A stretch of DNA of 10,335 nucleotides from positions 1-10,335 of the forward strand of contig CAJTOW010000131.1 of assembly GCA_910577655.1 (NCBI GenBank), read 5' to 3'. Below are positions 6,025 to 10,335 of this stretch, piece after piece (the first letter of the stretch is position 1; each line of letters begins with the position of its first letter). The position numbers and the translations under genes were made by a program. The notes below the pieces were generated by a model. The model was not told the origin of the DNA and searched no databases. It saw only the letters and a list, made by a program, of their open reading frames with translations. Origin of the DNA: an uncultured Lachnospiraceae bacterium. Its GTDB lineage: Bacteria; Bacillota; Clostridia; Lachnospirales; Lachnospiraceae.

Positions 6025-6033
6025 TGTTATACT
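6025..6033 (+). promoter_or_regulatory. Candidate extended -10 promoter of the transketolase gene
   Basis: TGTTATACT contains TATACT at 6028-6033 preceded by TGN, identical to the extended -10 before the LysM gene. No convincing -35 stands 17 nt upstream. Transcription would start near 6040, just before the hairpin at 6046-6074, giving a leader of about 150 nt. Confidence 0.35.
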
Positions 6034-6045
6034 GCTGTTTGCGGA

Positions 6046-6074
6046 CAGCAGTTCAGGGAATGTCTGAACTGCTG
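6046..6074. repeat. Hairpin repeat, locus B of the dispersed family
   Basis: CAGCAGTTCAG (6046-6056) and CTGAACTGCTG (6064-6074) are perfect reverse complements over 11 bp, with a 7-nt loop GGAATGT. The left arm differs from the array copy near the right edge (CAGCAGCTCAG) by one transition, and the loop differs from GGGGTAT by three transitions. It would sit at the very 5' end of the transketolase transcript if the extended -10 is used. Confidence 0.7.
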
Positions 6075-6193
6075 CGTCTGCGGTGACAGCTGCCGGATGA
6101 CAGGTACCAGTCGGCCGTGAACAGCAGGATAATTGCAGCAATGATGTACTAGAAACCAGATATACCATTGAACACTCATAGGAGGACGTACAA

Positions 6194-8188
6194 ATGAGCA
6201 ATATTGACACGTTGTCAGTGAACGCAATCCGGGTATTGTCAGCGGATGCGATTCAGAAGGCCAAATCCGGTCATCCGGGGCTGCCCCTGGGATGCGCGCC
6301 CATGGCATATGAGCTGTGGATGAACCATATGAACCACAACCCGGCAGATCCGGACTGGGCAAACCGGGACCGGTTTATCCTGTCCGGCGGACACGGCTCC
6401 ATGCTGCTTTATTCCCTGCTTCATCTGTTTGGCTACGGTGGTCTGTCTAAGGAGGATCTGATGCAGTTCCGCCAGCTTGGTTCCAAGACTCCCGGACATC
6501 CGGAATACGGACACACCGTAGGGGTGGAGGCTACCACCGGCCCACTGGGAGCAGGCATGGCCATGGCGGTGGGTATGGCCATTGCGGAGACCCATATGGC
6601 TTCTGTATTTAATAAGGAGAATTATCCTGTTGTGGATCATTATACCTATGCCCTGGGCGGTGACGGATGCATGATGGAGGGCATTTCCTCCGAAGCATTC
6701 TCACTGGCCGGGACTTTGGGGCTGGGTAAGCTGATCATTCTGTATGACTCCAACTGCATCTCCATTGAAGGGGATACGGGTACGACCTTTACGGAGGATG
6801 TGCAGAAGCGCATGGAGGCATTTGGCTTCCAGACACTGTATGTGGAGGATGGCAATGACATGGCAGCCATCGGGGCAGCCATTGAGGAGGCCAGGGCGGA
6901 TACCACAAGACCGTCCTTCATCACTATCCGGACGGAGATCGGCTACGGCTGTCCGGCCAAGCAGGGCAAGGCCAGCGCCCACGGGGAGCCTCTGGGAGAG
7001 GACAATATAGAGGCCCTCAGGGAAAATCTGGGATGGCCCAGCAGGGAGCCCTTCTATGTGCCGGAGGAGGTTTACGGACATTTTGCCAAGGCGGCCGGGG
7101 AGAAGGCAGAGGCGTCAGCGGCCTGGAGTGCCATGTTTGCGGCCTATTGTGAGGAATACCCGGACATGGAGGCGCTGTGGGACCAGTACCACGGAAGCAA
7201 AGACCAGGAGATCGCGGATGCGCTTCTGGCTGATGAGGAGCTGTGGGCCAGCAGCGGTAAGTGCGAGGCTACCAGGACGATCTCCGGAAGAATCATCAAC
7301 AGGCTGAAGGATCTGATGCCCAATCTGGTGGGTGGTTCTGCGGACTTAGGCCCCTCCAACAAGACAGAGATGAAGGGGGAGGGGGATTACTCCAGGGAGA
7401 ACCGGGGCGGGAGGAATTTCCACTTCGGAGTCCGGGAACTGGCCATGACCGGTATCGGCAACGGTATCATGCTTTATGGCGGCCTCAGGGCCTTTGTGGC
7501 CACCTTCTTCGTGTTCAGTGATTATACCAAGCCCATGGCGCGGCTGTCGGCCCTGATGGGAGTGCCGCTGGTGTCTGTATTTACCCATGACAGCATTGGT
7601 GTGGGTGAGGACGGCCCCACCCACGAGCCGGTGGAGCAGCTTGTTACCTTCCGCGCCCTGCCCAATTTCCAGGTGATCCGCCCCTGCGACAGTGTGGAGA
7701 CGGCGGCGGCCTGGTACTGCGCCATCACCTCAAAGAAGACTCCTACGGCTCTGGTGCTTAGCCGCCAGAATCTGGAGCCTGTGTCCGGCACCAGCCGGGA
7801 GGCCCTGAAGGGCGGTTATGTGCTGGATGACTGTGAGGGCACGCCGGATCTGATCCTTATGGCTTCCGGTTCAGAGGTGGGCCTGGTGGTGAAGGCCAAG
7901 GCAGAACTTGAGAAGGAAGGCAGGAAAGTCCGGGTGGTTTCCATGCCGTGTATGGAGCTTTTTGAGGCCCAGTCTCCGGAATATAAGGAGTCGGTGCTTC
8001 CGGGGACAGTCCGCAGGCGTGTGGCCGTGGAGGCTCTTAATGGCCTCAGCTGGGGCCGCTATGTGGGGCTGGACGGCGCTATGGTGACCATGGACGGCTT
8101 CGGAGCCAGCGGTCCGGCCGGGGTTTTGTTCGAGCACTTCGGATTCACTGTGGAGAATGTGGTGCGGGTGGCACAGGGGCTGTTCTGA
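6194..8188 (+). CDS. tkt: Transketolase
   Basis: A complete 664-residue transketolase (E. coli enzymes are about 663). It transfers two-carbon ketol units between sugar phosphates in the non-oxidative pentose phosphate pathway, using thiamine diphosphate and a divalent metal in the cytoplasm. Visible landmarks in order: GHPGLPLG (26-33), SGGHGS (64-69), TTGPLGAG (114-121), the thiamine-diphosphate motif starting GDG (156-158) and ending at N187, GVREL with the catalytic glutamate E415, and the transketolase signature GEDGPTHEP (471-479) with H477. All key residues are intact. The start is set by AGGAGG at 6180-6185, 8 nt before the ATG. It appears monocistronic, with no pentose-phosphate partner gene beside it, and ends at a bidirectional terminator. 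Identification is secure; Lachnospiraceae often have several paralogues, so the symbol does not imply the main isozyme. Confidence 0.98.
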   Translation: MSNIDTLSVNAIRVLSADAIQKAKSGHPGLPLGCAPMAYELWMNHMNHNPADPDWANRDRFILSGGHGSMLLYSLLHLFGYGGLSKEDLMQFRQLGSKTPGHPEYGHTVGVEATTGPLGAGMAMAVGMAIAETHMASVFNKENYPVVDHYTYALGGDGCMMEGISSEAFSLAGTLGLGKLIILYDSNCISIEGDTGTTFTEDVQKRMEAFGFQTLYVEDGNDMAAIGAAIEEARADTTRPSFITIRTEIGYGCPAKQGKASAHGEPLGEDNIEALRENLGWPSREPFYVPEEVYGHFAKAAGEKAEASAAWSAMFAAYCEEYPDMEALWDQYHGSKDQEIADALLADEELWASSGKCEATRTISGRIINRLKDLMPNLVGGSADLGPSNKTEMKGEGDYSRENRGGRNFHFGVRELAMTGIGNGIMLYGGLRAFVATFFVFSDYTKPMARLSALMGVPLVSVFTHDSIGVGEDGPTHEPVEQLVTFRALPNFQVIRPCDSVETAAAWYCAITSKKTPTALVLSRQNLEPVSGTSREALKGGYVLDDCEGTPDLILMASGSEVGLVVKAKAELEKEGRKVRVVSMPCMELFEAQSPEYKESVLPGTVRRRVAVEALNGLSWGRYVGLDGAMVTMDGFGASGPAGVLFEHFGFTVENVVRVAQGLF

Positions 8189-8222
8189 GTAGATGGCAGT
8201 CAGGCCAGAGGAGGTGCTGTTC

Positions 8223-8252
8223 ATGCTGAAACAGGTGTATCAATCATTTTGA
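8223..8252 (+). pseudogene. Tiny ORF with a strong ribosome binding site after tkt, possibly a gene remnant
   Basis: AGAGGAGGTG (8207-8216) stands 6 nt before ATG 8223, yet the frame encodes only MLKQVYQSF before TGA. The following 8253-8360 is noticeably richer in A and T than the genes on both sides. Another frame there reads TIIGTNYNLSDILELVNLE and onward to a TAA at 8338-8340, protein-like but without a normal start. A decayed or deleted downstream gene, or a leader-like mini-ORF, are both possible. I recognise no family. Confidence 0.25.
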
Positions 8253-8363
8253 GGTAACAATTATCGGAACAAATTACAATTTGAGCGATATTCTGGAACT
8301 GGTAAATCTGGAGCCATGCTCTGAACCAGCTATGTTGTAACAGACTGAATATATTGTGATGTA

Positions 8364-8388
8364 AAAAAGGCGCCTCTGGCGCCTTTTT
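8364..8388. terminator. Bidirectional intrinsic terminator between tkt and the histidine kinase gene
   Basis: AAAAAGGCGCC (8364-8374), a 3-nt loop TCT, and GGCGCCTTTTT (8378-8388) form a symmetric hairpin. The GC core has an A-tract on one side and a T-tract on the other, so it can end transcription from both directions. It sits between convergent genes: 175 nt after the tkt stop and 6 nt beyond the kinase stop. Confidence 0.92.
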
Positions 8389-8394
8389 GCGAGT

Positions 8395-10185
8395 TTATTT
8401 TATGACTGCCTGAACTTCATCTTTCTTGTTCTCCAGCGTCAGCTCCAGTCCATGAAGCTTAAGAATTTTCTTCGCCAGATACAGTCCCATCCCCAGATGC
8501 CGTTTCGTTCCGCCGCGGCTTTTGTCCCCGGTGTAGAGCAGGTCGAAGGCATGGAGAAGCTGCTCCTCTGTCATAGACTGGCTTGTGTTTGCGATGGTGC
8601 AGGATTCCTTAGTGAGCAGGATCCGGATCCGGCCTTCTGGCAGATTGTGTTCTATTGCATTGGATAATAGATTCCAGACTGCTTTTTCCAGATATTCCCG
8701 GTCTCCGCGGATCTGGAAATCAGAATCTTCCTGGATCTGTACCTGGAGGTGTTTTTCAAGGATCATAGGCTCAAACCGGGCCAGCTGCTTTTTGATCAGT
8801 TCCGCGAAGGAGACAGGTTCTTTTTTCAGAATCAGAGATTCGGAATCCAGCTTTGACACCTCAATCATTTTCAGGACCATCTGGTCCATCTCTTCCGTCT
8901 GCCCTATGATCTGGGTGAGATAATAGTCCCGTTTCTCCTCCATGTTGTGCTCCAGCAGATTTTCCGAAAAATTCCGGATAACCCCCAGGGGCGTCTTCAG
9001 CTCATGGGCCATGGCATTGGTGAAGTCACGCCGGGTCTCCTCCAGCCGGGCCTGCCGGTCAGCAGCTTTGCGAAAAGCGTGGATCACACTGGCCATGGAA
9101 GCCAGAGTCAGCAAAAGGCCTGCCATGTAAACATATTTCATATATCGTACAGCATCCAGCCAGGGACGGCTCTCCATGCGGATTTCCATATAGGCGGACG
9201 GGGCATCTACCATCCCTGCCTTGAGCTGGTATCTGGCTCTGTAAAAAAGACCGTCCTCATCTACCATCAAAGGCGGCATAGATACTCCGTTGTTCCATAG
9301 GAATTCCTGCTTCTGGGGGAAACCCTGGAGGTAAGGGCTGGTGGTCCACCGGTGCCACCGGTCATAGGAGCCGTTTTCAAAAATGTCCATGTAGGGGAAA
9401 AGATTACCGGCATTGGCAATCCCACCGGTCTGCATCTGGAGCTCATCCACGTCAGGATTGGTCCATTGCCAGAGGATCCGGCTGTCTGTCTCACAATAGG
9501 TCTTTTCCTCGCCAATTTCCTGACCGGTGGCATAGTCTATGGTCACGCCTGATTCCTGGAAATGGCTGGCGCCGGTCAGCGGGTCTGTATACAGGTCTCC
9601 TTTATAGTTCTCTCTCTCTGCCCAGGTAAGCTCCTGGACATAGATGGCCCATAACTCCCGGGCATCCGGGGATACCCGGATGGAAAAACGGAACTTATCT
9701 GGTGCAGCCAGGTCAGAAGACTGGATGGCTTTCCATTTGCAGGAGGCCAACTGCTCCTTTTCTTCCAGAGAAAGATAGTCGTCCAGTGGGAAGATCGTGC
9801 GTTTTTGGCGGTCAGGGGCTGTACTTCCGGTCTGGACGGAGGTTGCGCCGGCATAGTCCCTGCTCCGGGCCAGAAGCTGCTTTGTCTGGTCATATGCAGC
9901 TATGGAAATCTCCAGGGCATCACTGTCTGCCCGCCACATATTTTCATTGGCCAGATGCTGATAGAAGTCCGCCCGGTCCATGGGACTCCAGTCCGTTTCC
10001 TCCATCTCCCACTCTTTGTCGGCGGCCTGCCGCAGGATGGAAATTGCTGCTTCCGTGAAACGCTGTCTGTAGTCCTGGACGAATTGTTCCTTTACCAGAA
10101 AGGTGCTCAGGCCCACAGTCGCCAGGTACAGGATGGTGAAACCGGCGGCAGTGGACTTCCAGGGGATTTTTGATTTTCTTTTCAT
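8395..10185 (-). CDS. Sensor histidine kinase with a large extracytoplasmic domain
   Basis: Using ATG at 10185, which has AAAGGAGAG at 10195-10203 about 9 nt upstream, the protein has 596 residues; an in-frame ATG at 10212 lacks such a site. Two membrane helices (about 11-31 and 346-369) bracket an extracytoplasmic sensor of about 310 residues that is rich in Trp and Tyr and not recognised. The HisKA H-box is AMAHELKTPLGVI with H394 as the phosphorylation site. The HATPase domain has the N-box NLLSNAIEHN (N509) and a G2 box GMGLYLAKKIL (565-575). The usual DxGxG G1 box is replaced by IANTSQSM, a departure from the classic ATP-lid sequence seen in some Firmicute kinases. Autophosphorylation and transfer to a response regulator are the expected activities. 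No regulator gene is in the window; it may lie upstream beyond the right edge. The ligand is unknown. Confidence 0.95.
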   Translation of the reverse strand: MKRKSKIPWKSTAAGFTILYLATVGLSTFLVKEQFVQDYRQRFTEAAISILRQAADKEWEMEETDWSPMDRADFYQHLANENMWRADSDALEISIAAYDQTKQLLARSRDYAGATSVQTGSTAPDRQKRTIFPLDDYLSLEEKEQLASCKWKAIQSSDLAAPDKFRFSIRVSPDARELWAIYVQELTWAERENYKGDLYTDPLTGASHFQESGVTIDYATGQEIGEEKTYCETDSRILWQWTNPDVDELQMQTGGIANAGNLFPYMDIFENGSYDRWHRWTTSPYLQGFPQKQEFLWNNGVSMPPLMVDEDGLFYRARYQLKAGMVDAPSAYMEIRMESRPWLDAVRYMKYVYMAGLLLTLASMASVIHAFRKAADRQARLEETRRDFTNAMAHELKTPLGVIRNFSENLLEHNMEEKRDYYLTQIIGQTEEMDQMVLKMIEVSKLDSESLILKKEPVSFAELIKKQLARFEPMILEKHLQVQIQEDSDFQIRGDREYLEKAVWNLLSNAIEHNLPEGRIRILLTKESCTIANTSQSMTEEQLLHAFDLLYTGDKSRGGTKRHLGMGLYLAKKILKLHGLELTLENKKDEVQAVIK

Positions 10186-10217
10186 GGATGTTTGCTCTCC
10201 TTTTTGCTGCATGTATT

Positions 10218-10230
10218 CTTGGAAACCAAG
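10218..10230 (-). other. Small hairpin upstream of the histidine kinase gene
   Basis: CTTGG (10218-10222) and CCAAG (10226-10230) pair around a 3-nt loop, between the kinase ribosome binding site and the repeat array. I see no convincing promoter hexamers here, which would fit transcription arriving from a gene beyond the right edge. Confidence 0.25.
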
Positions 10231-10243
10231 CTGTATGCCGCAG

Positions 10244-10335
10244 CAGCTCAGGGGGTATCTGAACTGTTGTGGGCCTGTAACAGCTCAGGGGGTATCTGAA
10301 CTGTTGTGGGCCTGTAACAGCTCAGGGGGTATCTG
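10244..10335. repeat. Tandem array of 37-bp hairpin repeats, locus C, truncated by the window edge
   Basis: Two identical 37-bp units (10244-10280 and 10281-10317) and the first 18 bp of a third (10318-10335) run head to tail. Each unit carries CAGCTCAG, a 7-nt loop GGGGTAT and CTGAACTG, then a constant linker ending GGGCCTGTAA. The arms pair with one C-A mismatch on the + strand but fully, through a G-U pair, in RNA from the - strand, which is the strand of the histidine kinase gene just downstream. Because the linkers are identical rather than unique, this is a tandem repeat, not a CRISPR array. The number of units is unknown. Confidence 0.9.

Noticed and set aside
10244..10335. CRISPR array
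   Set aside because: The apparent spacers are identical between units, the period is 37 bp throughout, and no cas gene is in the window. It is a tandem repeat of a hairpin unit.

Overview
The window looks like chromosomal DNA of a GC-rich, spore-forming Firmicute, most likely a gut Lachnospiraceae of the Enterocloster/Clostridium bolteae type. This is inferred from the sporulation gene yyaC, the AGGAGG-type ribosome binding sites, and a DUF5711-like membrane protein of a kind I associate with Lachnospiraceae. No database search was run.

Layout. Five genes run on the + strand: a coiled-coil protein with two membrane segments (282-1391); yyaC (about 1683-2288); a membrane protein with an MPN/JAB-like N-terminal domain, a Gly/Ala/Ser repeat linker and a C-terminal LysM domain (2487-4103); a single-pass protein with a Ser/Gly-repeat cytoplasmic tail and a DUF5711-like extracytoplasmic beta-propeller (4428-5957); and a complete transketolase (6194-8188). 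A sensor histidine kinase (8395-10185) lies on the - strand, convergent with transketolase. A symmetric bidirectional terminator separates the two. No response regulator is visible; it could lie beyond the right edge. Most + strand genes have their own candidate promoter, so this is a run of mostly single-gene units rather than one operon.

Functional themes. Sporulation (yyaC), the cell envelope (LysM protein, DUF5711-like protein, histidine kinase, coiled-coil protein) and central carbon metabolism (transketolase) are neighbours, with no obvious shared pathway.

The most unusual content is non-coding. (1) A family of short hairpins with CAGYTCAR/CTGAACTG arms and a 7-nt loop occurs at three loci (23-59, 6046-6074 and a 37-bp-period tandem array from 10244 to the window end). 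Each lies upstream of a gene, and all differences between the copies' hairpin cores are transitions. (2) A MITE-like palindromic element (4113-4263) sits between the LysM gene and the DUF5711-like gene. It has 16-bp imperfect terminal inverted repeats and an imperfect 8-bp flanking direct repeat. (3) A terminator with a perfect 18-bp stem lies after the first gene (1405-1511). (4) A possible short upstream ORF ends 4 nt before the LysM gene. The two adjacent membrane-protein genes also carry unrelated in-frame minisatellites (5 x 54 bp and 6 x 33 bp) whose products are predicted to lie on opposite sides of the membrane.
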